DNA of 64,000 nucleotides from Weissella viridescens (GTDB lineage Bacteria; Bacillota; Bacilli; Lactobacillales; Lactobacillaceae): NCBI RefSeq assembly GCF_001437355.1, contig NZ_JQBM01000001.1, positions 186,001 to 250,000 of the forward strand, read 5' to 3'. Shown piece by piece: positions 1 to 8,931 of this stretch (position 1 is its first letter; each line of letters starts with the position of its first letter). The notes under the pieces were generated by a model. It saw only the letters and a program-made list of their open reading frames with translations, ran no database searches and was not told where the DNA came from. The position numbers and the translations under genes were made by a program.

Positions 1-773
1 CATATTGGTCATTCCAGAAGTAAATATTCTTATCATCTGCAAATTGCTTAGCAGCTTGTAAATATTCTGGATCTGCTAGCATGAATGGATGGAGCTTCAA
101 TATGAAGAGACTATTATGCTTGGCCATCTTCTCTGAAATTGCCCCCAAGTCAGGTAATAACGTCTTAAATGAACCATTCACGTTTGTAAAGCGATACGTT
201 GGTGCAAACAAATAAACCTCATCGAAATCATCAATGAAATCAAGTGCGCCTTTGTCCGTCCGCATACCCGGTTCACGATACACACTATTACGTGGGTATC
301 CACCACGAATAATTTGATCTTCCGTCAACCCCATATCCGCCTCAAAGTGGCTCTCCATTGCCGGTGAGGTAGCCAAAAACTTCAGATTGTTGCGATATAA
401 GGCATAGTTACGTGCATATTTACGCACGATACTTTCTGCAAGCGTTGAATCAGGTCCAAGCCCCAATTCAATATGCTTTAATCCGACACCATGCCATAAA
501 TTAAGGATAATGGCATCTTCATTCAAAGATGCTGGATAGCTTTCACGGAAATTCTCAGTGACGTACACATCGGCATCCTTAAACAATTGTTCTGCTTTAT
601 TTGATTGCGCATATGTTGCCTTGTAACCAAGACGGGCAACCATTTGTGCTTCTTCTTTTGTATCAGCAATCCACCAAACTTCGTGTGTTTGAGCATTATG
701 TTTTTGCATATACATCAGCAAAGCCTTTGGATTTCCTTGCCATTTATATGTTCCAAATAACCAGAGTTTCATT
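1..773 (-). CDS. CDP-glycerol glycerophosphotransferase family protein, N-terminal part (cut by window edge)
   Basis: This is the first ~257 residues of a minus-strand gene that continues past the left edge. The start ATG is at 773 and the protein opens MKLWLFGTYKWQGNPKALL. It carries the TagB/TagF glycerophosphotransferase signatures: NLWHGVGLKH, the YLFAPTYRF segment, LKLHPFM, and WND near the edge. The family transfers glycerol-phosphate (or a related polyol-phosphate) from a CDP donor to a growing teichoic acid or wall polysaccharide at the inner membrane face. It is strongly similar, residue for residue, to the first ~250 residues of the large fusion gene at 2225-5662, so it may carry the same C-terminal HAD module; that part lies outside the window. 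The family is certain, the acceptor is unknown. Confidence 0.88.
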
Positions 774-939
774 TTTATGTCCTATATCCCTCTATAACAA
801 AATCAAGAAAACTGTCTAAATCTCTCTCGGATGATTATACACTATAACGTTTACATTTAAAACACGATAGTCCCGCATCGTACGTCCATCAATAATTGCA
901 ATCGTATGGAAATGTATAAATGATTCACGCCAATTCAAA

Positions 940-2121
940 CTACTTTAAATGACCAAAATCAGTTTCCAATGCATCTACAAAACGCGCTGATGCTTGACCA
1001 TCTAAATCATCAAAATAAAAATCAAGAAAATCCTGTAACTTAGTTTGGCTCTGATTGTCACTATTTTCAATTGCTTGAATCAACCCCGGCATATTAGCCG
1101 TAATCGGACCCGGCACGAAATCTTCATACTTGACATAAAAGTCTCGCGTGGCTCGATATTCGTCTAAATCCGGTGCAAAAAAGATTGATTGACGCTTTAG
1201 TAAACTATATTCAAAGATGACTGATGAATAATCGGTAATCAGCAAATCTGTGGTCAATAGCAAATCATTGATCTCACGTGAACTAGAAACATCATAGAAG
1301 AAATCCGAATAGACCTCCGGAATCGGCACCGCTTCTTTAACAAATGGGTGCATTTTAAATAAGAACACGTAACCTAATGGCGCTAACGCATCATGGAGGG
1401 ATTTAAAATCTAACCATTCGTACGGATAGTAGGCATTTGACTGCCCACGCCCACGAAAAGTTGGTGCAAATAGAATGACTTTTTTATTTTGAATGAATGT
1501 TAATTTTTCTTCCAATTCTTGCACAATCGCGCTTTTTTTCTCGTCATCAAAAAAGAGATCCGTACGCGGCACCCCTAAGGGACACACCCGATCTTCATCA
1601 ATGCCAAATCCCTCCGCATAAAACGGTGCGACATGCTTTGAAGAAACAATCGCTTTTGTGTAATTTCGGTGATTTTTAGATTTTGGATCAGGACCATCAG
1701 GTAACCCAACTCGGCTAAAGCCAAATTTTTTAAAAGCTCCCACCGCATGCCAAACTTGAATAAGTTCAGCGTTTTTACGCATCTTGAGTGGATAGACGAG
1801 CGGATAAAAATCATCAACTAGCACATATTTACTGGTACCAATCAGCCACGCAATTTTGGTGTACATCCAAAATGACTTAGCTTGATAGTTGGTACCATTC
1901 AAGGCAAATGCCATTTTGAATGGGTCGTCACGTCGGTTAATTTCATTGACGATATATTCAAAATTACCTGACAAACTTGATCGAGAATCCGACAAGAAAG
2001 CCACGTGGTTTTGGCGCACTGGTACAACCGATTTAAAAATCACATAGATTACTCTAAAATAAAGTTTTTTTACGCGCTGATAATATAGATTCAATTTATC
2101 CGAAATTTTTTTCAAGTTCAT
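940..2121 (-). CDS. CDP-glycerol:polyglycerophosphate glycerophosphotransferase-like (TagB/TagF family)
   Basis: A 393-residue glycerophosphotransferase, probably peripheral to the membrane and active on teichoic acid or a phosphate-containing capsule. Visible family motifs are QVWHAVGAFKK, ILFAPTFRG, LFKMHPFV and LITDYSSVIFEY, the usual CDP-glycerol binding set. The frame stays open upstream to 2235, but the start at 2121 (MNLKKISDK) is preferred. It has an AGAGGG site eight bases upstream, and the longer version would add 38 residues rich in Cys that do not resemble the family. The basic N-terminal segment with a short hydrophobic stretch suggests membrane association. It lies directly downstream of the fusion gene at 2225-5662, about 100 bp away, so the two are probably cotranscribed. 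It differs clearly from the two mutually similar paralogues on either side. Confidence 0.85.
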   Translation of the reverse strand: MNLKKISDKLNLYYQRVKKLYFRVIYVIFKSVVPVRQNHVAFLSDSRSSLSGNFEYIVNEINRRDDPFKMAFALNGTNYQAKSFWMYTKIAWLIGTSKYVLVDDFYPLVYPLKMRKNAELIQVWHAVGAFKKFGFSRVGLPDGPDPKSKNHRNYTKAIVSSKHVAPFYAEGFGIDEDRVCPLGVPRTDLFFDDEKKSAIVQELEEKLTFIQNKKVILFAPTFRGRGQSNAYYPYEWLDFKSLHDALAPLGYVFLFKMHPFVKEAVPIPEVYSDFFYDVSSSREINDLLLTTDLLITDYSSVIFEYSLLKRQSIFFAPDLDEYRATRDFYVKYEDFVPGPITANMPGLIQAIENSDNQSQTKLQDFLDFYFDDLDGQASARFVDALETDFGHLK

Positions 2122-2224
2122 CCTCGTAACCCTCTCAGTAATACAAAAAGTGTCATTTTTGTTTGCACAAAAACAACACTCATCGCGTTCTAATTCAATT
2201 GTACTACAATATTGTGATTGCCGC

Positions 2225-5200
2225 CTAAATATCAAAGCCAGGGGTTCGCTTCAAAATTGCTTTGAGCAATTTCTTACCTTTTTTAGCTTGCTTACGCACA
2301 TATGGACGTAAGCGCAGTGACTTTTTGATAATGTTATCAGCATCGGCACTCAATGTTACTGCAGTTTGTTGCTTATTGGCCGAAATATAACCAAGCTCAG
2401 TGCGTAATCTTGGCACGCCTTGGCTGGTCCAATCAATGCCCAAAACTGTAATAACAGTGCCCTTTTGCAAGACATACTTACTCTTGGCTACCTTGGTCCA
2501 ATGCACACTTGCATACACAAATTGTTTTTCTTGCAACACAACCCGACATGGGAAAGTTTCAATATGCACATACCGACCCAAATCGTTGACTGGGAATGGG
2601 ACTTTCGTTTGTGGAATATCCGTAACCTTACCGCGCTTAAGCTTTTGAATGCGGCGATATGCAGCCCGAGCACTGTCAGATGAACGACTCAATGACATTT
2701 CGAGATTTCGCGTTTGTTGGCGTAATCGGCGTGGTGTTGTAAATTGCACCTGCTTTGCACTCAATATCGGTGCATATTCTTGTGGTTCACCGTACATCGC
2801 CACATTATCCTTATATCGTGCAAAGACGGATGTGATATACCCGTCATATGGGTGCTTAAAGAAATACTTGTAGGCACTTTCACCAGTAAAGCGATCGAAT
2901 TCACGGCCGTCTGCGACATGTAAATTGACAAAGTCACGCGCAAATAACTGAATATTTTCAGTTATTGCCGCATGATATTCATTTTCCTGACGGGTAATGA
3001 TTGGCTTAACTGTGCCATCAACATCCCGTTCGTACCCCGGAATACTCTTATATGGCGTCGTTGCAAAAATTGATTCAAACGGACTAAAGTTAACCGGCAT
3101 TTGCGTAAAGCGATGACGGATGGAATGTCCATCATTATCTGTAAAGTTTCGGACGTAATAGAACGGATTATCAACGGGATGCCCAGCAGCATCTTCCAAC
3201 AGTCGTGTTAACGTGTCTTGCGTATACCCCCGACCCCAGAACTCAACAAAGGCAAATTTTTCATCAAAATCAATTTCTTGTTTCAAGTAATCCGTAACGA
3301 TTGGGCGTCGCTCTGCCGCAATTTCCAACAACCGATTCTGATAAGCTTCAGATTGACTAAAAATTTCACGAATTGTATTCGCAACGGCCCCTTTTAAGGT
3401 TGGTGCGTGACGATATGTTTCTAGCTCTGGTAAGAGTTCAAGTAACTCCGCTTCCAGTAACTGACTTGATTTTACCAAGTCATCGAAACTATCCATCAAA
3501 GTAAACATACCAAACGGTGTAAATGATGCTGGATCCACCTCATTGATAAAAGAAGGGACACGCCAGGCCTTACGTGAGCCATAGATAAACTTCGCTTTCA
3601 CTGACAGGTGTTCTTCAGCAATAATCACATCCGCGATTTGCTTCAGATAATATCCGTCACGTGAAATAAAGTACAGGGTCTCATAACCACGTTCAATGGC
3701 ATCAGTTAACGCCCAATGCACGTAAGGGACAAATGTTGGTCCAATATAGGCATAGGCATAATAAGCTGACATATCAAATGTCATATTTGCTTGATTAACA
3801 AGTGCTTGTCGGCGGCGTTGGAAGGCTGTTGCCAGCTTATAGGCATCATAACGATATGGCGCTTGAGCCTGTTCAACATACCATTGCTCATTTGGCACAA
3901 ATGTATCCATATCATGATTATACGTTTGGATACCAAGTTTGCGTGGGGCTTTGCCATCGGCGTGTTTATTATCACCATAATGGACCCACTTAGCATAATG
4001 ATAGTCACTATCAAAGAAAACATAATCAAACAACTTACCGGTCGACTTTTGGTAACCAACTTCACTTGATACGTATAGTGGTAATTCGACCAGACGTGGA
4101 TCAGCTGCCTCAAGCATTTGTTGAATCACTGCTTTCGGCAAATACATATCCGAAACAAGCTTTACATCATTTCCAGCTGCAATCAGCTCAAATAGCATGT
4201 TAATACGTTTTTGAATGGGTTGAACTGCACTAATTTCAGCCGAAACTTCTTGTTCGTATAGAAAAGCTGTTTGCGCATCTGAAAGATGGTAGTTTTGCTG
4301 TAAACGATTTAAGATTTCTTGCAGTGTCACTTCAAACGTATTAGATTGACGCTCATATGTCGTCTTCTTAAAGACATCTCGTAAGTCCGCCTCTACTTCT
4401 TGGCGAATTGTTTGGTAGTTATCAATCAAATACCGTTCAAATGGTTCCTCAAAATCTACGAGTTGTTCTTGAACTTCAGCAAAAATGCTGATGGGTTCAA
4501 GCGTGTCTCGCTTAATTAAGGTATCAAAAATATCAAATGTGTGTAATTCAGGGTATTGACGATGACGGGGTTGCGCAGCATCCGCATCTTCAATCAAATA
4601 ATCAATCGTTGTCGTTTTCTCATATCCAAAGAAATAGGTCATCAAAAAGGCTTTGTTTTCAATTGGCGACTGTGGTTGATTAAATGACGTCAGTAAATCA
4701 CTGAAACTTGTCACAATCGTTCCACCAGTTAACTCAAAGTAATCACCAATCAATTCTGAATCATTGGTATATTCTTCAAAATCAGGTATATAGCGGATAA
4801 ATTGATCAACACCACTTTCCAATAAATCATAAAAAATAGATGAGTAATCAATAATACCTACCGTGATTTTATTGAAAATTTCGTAAACATCATACTTATC
4901 GTCCCAGAATAATAGGTTTGGATGATTTGAGAACTCTGTCATCGCTTGTTGATATTCTGGATCTTTTAACATAAATGGATGTAACTTTAAAATAAATAAC
5001 CCATTTTGGGTGGCCATCTTATCCGCAACTGCCTTTAAATCAGGTAAGAGTTGCTTGAATGCACCATTAACATCTTTATACCGATATGTTGGTGCATATA
5101 AATAAACTTTATCGAAATTATCAATAAAGTCCAATGCCCCGTGGTCAGTGCGCATTTCAGGATCTCGATAAACTTGATTCCGTGGATACCCACCCTTAAT

Positions 5201-5662
5201 GATTTGCCCTTCATCGAGTGGCATGTCTTCAATGAAATGTTCTTCCATAACCTCAGAGGTCGCCAAAAATTTGAGATTATTCTTATATAGTGGATAATTT
5301 CGGACGTATTTTTTAACAATACCATCAGCTAAAGCAGATTCGGCACCAAGACCAAGTTCGATATGCTTTAACCCAACGCCATGCCATAGATTTAGAATAA
5401 TCGCGTTTGGATTTAGACTAGCTGGGTATGTTTCACGGAAGTTTTCCGTAACATAGACATCAGCTTCAGCAAATAGTTTTGCAGCCTTACTTGAGCTCGC
5501 TAAAATCGCCTTATACCCCAGACGCTTAACTAGCCGCATTTCATCACGTGTATCAGCGACCCACCAAACGTCATGCGTTTGTGCATTGTGCTTTTGCATG
5601 TACATCAAAAGTGCTTTAGGGTTTCCTTGCCAACTATATGAGCCAAACAACCATAGTTTCAT
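2225..5662 (-). CDS. Glycerophosphotransferase fused to HAD-type hydrolase and DUF5776-like C-terminus
   Basis: A 1145-residue multidomain protein. Residues ~1-370 are a TagF-like glycerophosphotransferase (NLWHGVGLKH, YLYAPTYRYK, LKLHPFML, GIIDYSSIFYD). At about residue 375 a HAD-superfamily hydrolase begins with the nucleophile motif FDIFDTLIKRDT, and this COG5610-like region runs to roughly residue 900. About residues 1025-1100 resemble the DUF5776/SH3-like modules found on surface proteins of lactobacilli (VITVLGIDW, GVPRLRTELGYISANKQ). The tail is strongly basic. A single chain could polymerise and process a phosphodiester wall polymer. The start at 5662 has an AGGAAG site. The first gene of the window is a close paralogue of the N-terminal third. 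The domain calls are motif-based; the substrate is not known. Confidence 0.82.
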   Translation of the reverse strand: MKLWLFGSYSWQGNPKALLMYMQKHNAQTHDVWWVADTRDEMRLVKRLGYKAILASSSKAAKLFAEADVYVTENFRETYPASLNPNAIILNLWHGVGLKHIELGLGAESALADGIVKKYVRNYPLYKNNLKFLATSEVMEEHFIEDMPLDEGQIIKGGYPRNQVYRDPEMRTDHGALDFIDNFDKVYLYAPTYRYKDVNGAFKQLLPDLKAVADKMATQNGLFILKLHPFMLKDPEYQQAMTEFSNHPNLLFWDDKYDVYEIFNKITVGIIDYSSIFYDLLESGVDQFIRYIPDFEEYTNDSELIGDYFELTGGTIVTSFSDLLTSFNQPQSPIENKAFLMTYFFGYEKTTTIDYLIEDADAAQPRHRQYPELHTFDIFDTLIKRDTLEPISIFAEVQEQLVDFEEPFERYLIDNYQTIRQEVEADLRDVFKKTTYERQSNTFEVTLQEILNRLQQNYHLSDAQTAFLYEQEVSAEISAVQPIQKRINMLFELIAAGNDVKLVSDMYLPKAVIQQMLEAADPRLVELPLYVSSEVGYQKSTGKLFDYVFFDSDYHYAKWVHYGDNKHADGKAPRKLGIQTYNHDMDTFVPNEQWYVEQAQAPYRYDAYKLATAFQRRRQALVNQANMTFDMSAYYAYAYIGPTFVPYVHWALTDAIERGYETLYFISRDGYYLKQIADVIIAEEHLSVKAKFIYGSRKAWRVPSFINEVDPASFTPFGMFTLMDSFDDLVKSSQLLEAELLELLPELETYRHAPTLKGAVANTIREIFSQSEAYQNRLLEIAAERRPIVTDYLKQEIDFDEKFAFVEFWGRGYTQDTLTRLLEDAAGHPVDNPFYYVRNFTDNDGHSIRHRFTQMPVNFSPFESIFATTPYKSIPGYERDVDGTVKPIITRQENEYHAAITENIQLFARDFVNLHVADGREFDRFTGESAYKYFFKHPYDGYITSVFARYKDNVAMYGEPQEYAPILSAKQVQFTTPRRLRQQTRNLEMSLSRSSDSARAAYRRIQKLKRGKVTDIPQTKVPFPVNDLGRYVHIETFPCRVVLQEKQFVYASVHWTKVAKSKYVLQKGTVITVLGIDWTSQGVPRLRTELGYISANKQQTAVTLSADADNIIKKSLRLRPYVRKQAKKGKKLLKAILKRTPGFDI

Positions 5663-5783
5663 ACTTCTTCCTACATTTCTAATTTATTCTTTTCAGAGAG
5701 ACGCAAAGGCACTTCTGAATTTCTGCGCACATTCAAGCGCATATGTATCACGGCTCGACAGCTTTATCGAACCCGCTATTTTA

Positions 5784-6383
5784 TTATGTGAATAAGATAT
5801 AGAGACCCAGCCCAACATAGATGACCGGAACCAAAATCTTTTGATATTTTTGAACGAAGTTTCTAATGACTGGTAAATCAGAGATAAGTTGACCAATCCA
5901 ACACCAAATTGGAATCATGATAATGAATAAGCCAAGCACACCCCACATTTGGACATTGGAATACTTACTAAACAATGGAATGTAGATGCCCATATTGTCA
6001 GCCCCATTTGAAATGGTAAGTGTCATGATTGTCCCTAAAGTCAATCCTGTGGCTGTATGCACTTGCTTTTGAACCTTAGTATGATAGGCCGTTTCTTTTT
6101 TAGCTGTTTCATCAGCCTTATATAACTTGTAAAAGCCACTCATCCCCATCAATAACGGGAAAATCCCCAGCAGATTCAAGTAATTTAAATTAAAAGCATG
6201 TAGCATTGTCACACAGGCAATACTTAAGACTAAGATGGCCCCAATTCCCAGCAACTGACCGAATAAAATGGTCGAACGTTGTTTTCGATTCGTCGCTTCA
6301 GCATACAAAATCGTTAGGATAACGAGATCATCCAAATTACTACTTATAAAAGCCACAATCACTGAAACAATAAAATGTATCAT
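5784..6383 (-). CDS. cadD: CadD family cadmium-resistance-type transporter
   Basis: A 199-residue integral membrane protein with about five or six hydrophobic segments. It opens with the family-typical sequence ending in ISSNLDDLVILTILYA. The SNLDD stretch followed by a second TISNGADNMGIYIPLF block is characteristic of the CadD/LysE-like transporters (COG4300) that confer cadmium resistance in staphylococci and are common in lactobacilli, often with unproven substrates. An AAAGGGA ribosome site lies upstream of the ATG at 6383. There is no adjacent CadC/ArsR-type regulator, so metal induction is not evident. It is transcribed alone, between the teichoic acid genes and the aldolase. The family is clear; the actual substrate is uncertain. 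Confidence 0.82.
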   Translation of the reverse strand: MIHFIVSVIVAFISSNLDDLVILTILYAEATNRKQRSTILFGQLLGIGAILVLSIACVTMLHAFNLNYLNLLGIFPLLMGMSGFYKLYKADETAKKETAYHTKVQKQVHTATGLTLGTIMTLTISNGADNMGIYIPLFSKYSNVQMWGVLGLFIIMIPIWCWIGQLISDLPVIRNFVQKYQKILVPVIYVGLGLYILFT

Positions 6384-6538
6384 ATTCCTGTTTCCCTTTT
6401 CTACTCTTTATAAATGACTCTACGTATTCATTATTGTACCATTTTTAATAATAAATGTTATAGCAGCAATTGATTTCATCGTGTAAATCCATCGATGGCG
6501 ACTTCTCATATTCTAACTGATACAACTTGCTTTGCTAA

Positions 6539-6567
6539 CAAAAAAGCGTGTACACATGCGTACACGC
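6539..6567 (-). terminator. Rho-independent terminator of the aldolase gene
   Basis: An eight-base-pair stem GCGTGTAC/GTACACGC at 6546-6567 with a six-base loop, followed on the minus strand by a run of six or seven U. It lies just downstream of the aldolase stop codon. Confidence 0.85.
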
Positions 6568-6574
6568 CCTTCCA

Positions 6575-7453
6575 TTATGCTTTATTTTGTGAACCAAATA
6601 CTTTTATACGATCTTCACACATTGCTTGAATGGCTTCCGATCCCGGTTGAAGGAACTTACGAGGGGCATAGTTTTTACCCTGTAGGTCTTTATCTGAAAG
6701 CACAAAATCACGAATGGCTGTGTGGAAAGCGAGTTGTCCTTCAGTATTGACATTTACCTTAGCAATACCCAATTTAATCGCCTCTTGAATTTGATCGTCG
6801 GGAATTCCAGAACCACCATGCAAGACCAATGGTAGGTCTCGACCCAGCTTCTCAGAAAGCATGTCCGTAATCGCCTTCAAGTGATCTAAGTGCAATCCCT
6901 TCCAATCAGCTGGGTACTTACCATGAATATTTCCAATGCCGACAGCAAGTGAATCGACACCAGTTTCTGCCATCTTAAGGGTATCATCAAGCGAAGCAAT
7001 TTCACCGTCTGCAATGACCCCATCTTCTTCACCGCCAATTGTTCCGACTTCGGCTTCCAATTGCTTATCCTGAGCATGAACTAAATCAGCAATTTCTGCT
7101 GTCTTTTTTACATTTTCATCCAATGGTAGCGCAGACCCATCAAACATGATTGATGTAAATCCTGCTTGTAAGGCTTCGTGAACATCAGTTTCAGTCCCGT
7201 GATCGAGATGAATTGCCATAGGCACAGTAATATTAAGGGCCTCATACAAATCAGCAATCAAGTCATGCGCCACTTTAAAATCACCCATATACTTGGCAGC
7301 ACCACCCGTGACCTGCATCATCACTGGTGATTGCATTTTTTCACAAGCAAGTAAGATTGCTTTGGCCCATTCCAAGTTATTCACGTTAAAAGCAGGCACG
7401 GCATAGTGTTCTGCTCGTGCTTTTTGTAGCATATCGACACCATTTGTAATCAT
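6575..7453 (-). CDS. fba: Class II fructose-1,6-bisphosphate aldolase
   Basis: A 292-residue zinc-dependent class II aldolase, splitting fructose-1,6-bisphosphate into DHAP and glyceraldehyde-3-phosphate in the cytoplasm. Diagnostic motifs are VPAFNVNNLEW near the N-terminus, AIHLDHGT (zinc-ligand His) around residue 80-87, the EAEVGTIGGEEDG segment, LHGGSGIPDDQI (second metal-ligand His) and KVNVNTEGQ. The length matches the family. An AAAGAGG site precedes the ATG. It is transcribed alone, with a promoter at 7532-7558 and its own terminator. In an obligately heterofermentative background (inferred for this genome) the enzyme is not needed for main glucose flux and would serve gluconeogenesis or triose recycling. 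Tagatose-bisphosphate aldolase is the nearest alternative, but no tagatose genes are nearby. Confidence 0.92.
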   Translation of the reverse strand: MITNGVDMLQKARAEHYAVPAFNVNNLEWAKAILLACEKMQSPVMMQVTGGAAKYMGDFKVAHDLIADLYEALNITVPMAIHLDHGTETDVHEALQAGFTSIMFDGSALPLDENVKKTAEIADLVHAQDKQLEAEVGTIGGEEDGVIADGEIASLDDTLKMAETGVDSLAVGIGNIHGKYPADWKGLHLDHLKAITDMLSEKLGRDLPLVLHGGSGIPDDQIQEAIKLGIAKVNVNTEGQLAFHTAIRDFVLSDKDLQGKNYAPRKFLQPGSEAIQAMCEDRIKVFGSQNKA

Positions 7454-7531
7454 GTTTGTTACCTCTTTTTTTAATGGTTGTTATTAAAGTTCATTGGCAA
7501 ATGACCCCATATCTTGTGGGGCCGTACCTTT

Positions 7532-7558
7532 AGAATAACATTTTTTTACATAAATCAA
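7532..7558 (-). promoter_or_regulatory. Probable promoter of the aldolase gene
   Basis: On the minus strand TTGATT at 7558-7553 and TATTCT at 7537-7532, separated by 15 bp. A TG before the -10 element gives an extended -10 form that could offset the short spacer. Confidence 0.5.
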
Positions 7559-7917
7559 AATGCCCACCGCCTGCGCCATTTTATGTCTGTATTTTATTTT
7601 TATTAAAAACGAATTTAATATTTATTTATTTGAACTAGTTTTAAATTAATCGAAACCAAACAGCCTCCTTACAGGTATTTGATTCATTGCGGCTGGTAAA
7701 GCTAACTCGTTTACATGCAGGTGTCGCAACAAATAGCTCTGAGTATGGCTGGCACCAAAAAATTAAACACCTCTCTTGGTTTAAATACGAATGGTTGCCC
7801 TTATCCCTACTTCAAAGCTACCAAAAAACCGGTCTTCAAGCCAATTAATAACAAAATGAAAGCAGATAACATATTGCAACGTTATCTGCTTTTTATTTTG
7901 CCTTTGCTGGACTCTGT
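7559..7917 (+). ncRNA. Non-coding stretch ending in an orphan terminator; candidate small RNA
   Basis: About 400 bp between the divergent aldolase and amidinotransferase genes hold no convincing gene. At 7861-7890 a perfect ten-base-pair inverted repeat (AGCAGATAAC, loop, GTTATCTGCT) is followed by a T-rich tail on the plus strand, a good intrinsic terminator. No plus-strand gene precedes it, and the next gene has its own -10 element (TATACT, 7918-7923) downstream of it. So something between roughly 7640 and 7860 may be transcribed as a small RNA. The 71-codon reading frame at 7715-7930 runs through the terminator and has no ribosome site. I do not recognise tmRNA, 6S, SRP or RNase P motifs. 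Confidence 0.35.
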
Positions 7918-7955
7918 TATACTTAAGTAAAAACCACCGAAGGGAATCACATCAC

Positions 7956-8909
7956 ATGTCAGACACAATTAACGTTATTTCAGAATTTGCCCCATTAAAA
8001 AAAGTTGTCCTAGCACAGTCTGAATTTGCCTTTTCCAGTCAAGCCGTCTACGACGAAATGGACAATGGTGAGTATGACTTTCTAGATGAGACTTATGCCG
8101 ACATTGAAGTTGGGCACTATTCTGAAGATTTTGCCACAGCATACCCAAAACTCAATCAGCAATGGTTGGCAGAAAAACAGAACCTAATTGAAGTCTTTAA
8201 CCAATTTGGTATTGAGGTGATCCGTCCCCGGTTACTGAATACCACGGAAAAGGAACGCGGGCTTGCCTCTGGTGATGGCTACAGTAATTTTTTTGTGCGT
8301 GATCCTTTCTTCACAATTGGCTCAACGGTTATCAAAGGTCATTTACGTTTGCCACATCGTAAGCATGAAATTGATACAATCAATGACTATCTCGTTCGTG
8401 CAACAACAGCAGCCAGCGCCCCTTACATCAGCGTCTCCAAAGGTTATTTAGAAGGTGGTGATGTACTCGTCCTTGGCCATGATATACTGGTCGGTTATTC
8501 TGGTTTAGCAAGCGACATCACTGGGATTCAATGGATTACTGATACATTGGGATCCGATTATCATATAATTCCAGTGAAACTGCATCCCCATATTTTGCAT
8601 CTTGATTGTGCCCTAAGCTTATTACGTCCTGGTCTCATGATTGTCTGCCCAGAAGCCTTTATAGATGGCATCCCTGACCAACTTAAGGACTGGGAACACA
8701 TTGACGTCACACTGGCGCAAGCAACGCAACTAATATGCAATGGTCTACCAATCGATGAACGTACGTATATCACTGATGTTGCCTTTACTGAACTGATTCC
8801 ACGCATTGAGGCACATGGCATTCAGGTCATCGCTTTGGATTACCAAATTTCACGTATGTTTGGCGGAAGCTTCCGTTGCACAACTCAACCGCTACAACGC
8901 CTAACCTAA
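7956..8909 (+). CDS. Amidinotransferase / DDAH-superfamily enzyme
   Basis: A 317-residue member of the guanidino-group modifying superfamily (arginine deiminase, dimethylargininase, amidinotransferase). The catalytic pattern is visible: VRDPFFTIG and YLEGGDVLVLG (acidic/substrate residues), HPHILHLDCALSLL (catalytic His) and the C-terminal GGSFRCTTQPLQR holding the nucleophilic Cys. The HLD and SFRCTTQPL context resembles glycine- or inosamine-type amidinotransferases more than arginine deiminase. It is a single gene with an AAGGGA ribosome site and a TATACT -10 upstream, followed 22 bp later by a pentapeptide-repeat gene that is probably cotranscribed. No arginine deiminase pathway genes are adjacent, so the physiological substrate is unknown. 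Confidence 0.78.
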   Translation: MSDTINVISEFAPLKKVVLAQSEFAFSSQAVYDEMDNGEYDFLDETYADIEVGHYSEDFATAYPKLNQQWLAEKQNLIEVFNQFGIEVIRPRLLNTTEKERGLASGDGYSNFFVRDPFFTIGSTVIKGHLRLPHRKHEIDTINDYLVRATTAASAPYISVSKGYLEGGDVLVLGHDILVGYSGLASDITGIQWITDTLGSDYHIIPVKLHPHILHLDCALSLLRPGLMIVCPEAFIDGIPDQLKDWEHIDVTLAQATQLICNGLPIDERTYITDVAFTELIPRIEAHGIQVIALDYQISRMFGGSFRCTTQPLQRLT

Positions 8910-8931
8910 CCAAAAAAGGATGAACTAATAT

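Noticed and set aside
601-819. Plus-strand open frame at the left end
   Set aside because: It is antisense to the glycerophosphotransferase gene, whose motifs are unmistakable.
2122-2235. N-terminal extension of the 940-2121 glycerophosphotransferase
   Set aside because: The Cys-rich extension is unlike the family, and a good ribosome site precedes the internal ATG at 2121.
7741-7760. TGGCACC resembling a T-box core
   Set aside because: The terminator is over 100 bases downstream and does not share sequence with it, and no Stem I blocks (AGTA, distal AGAGAG-type motif) are present.
7715-7930. 71-codon open frame between fba and the amidinotransferase gene
   Set aside because: No ribosome site, reads through a strong terminator stem and shows no protein-like composition.
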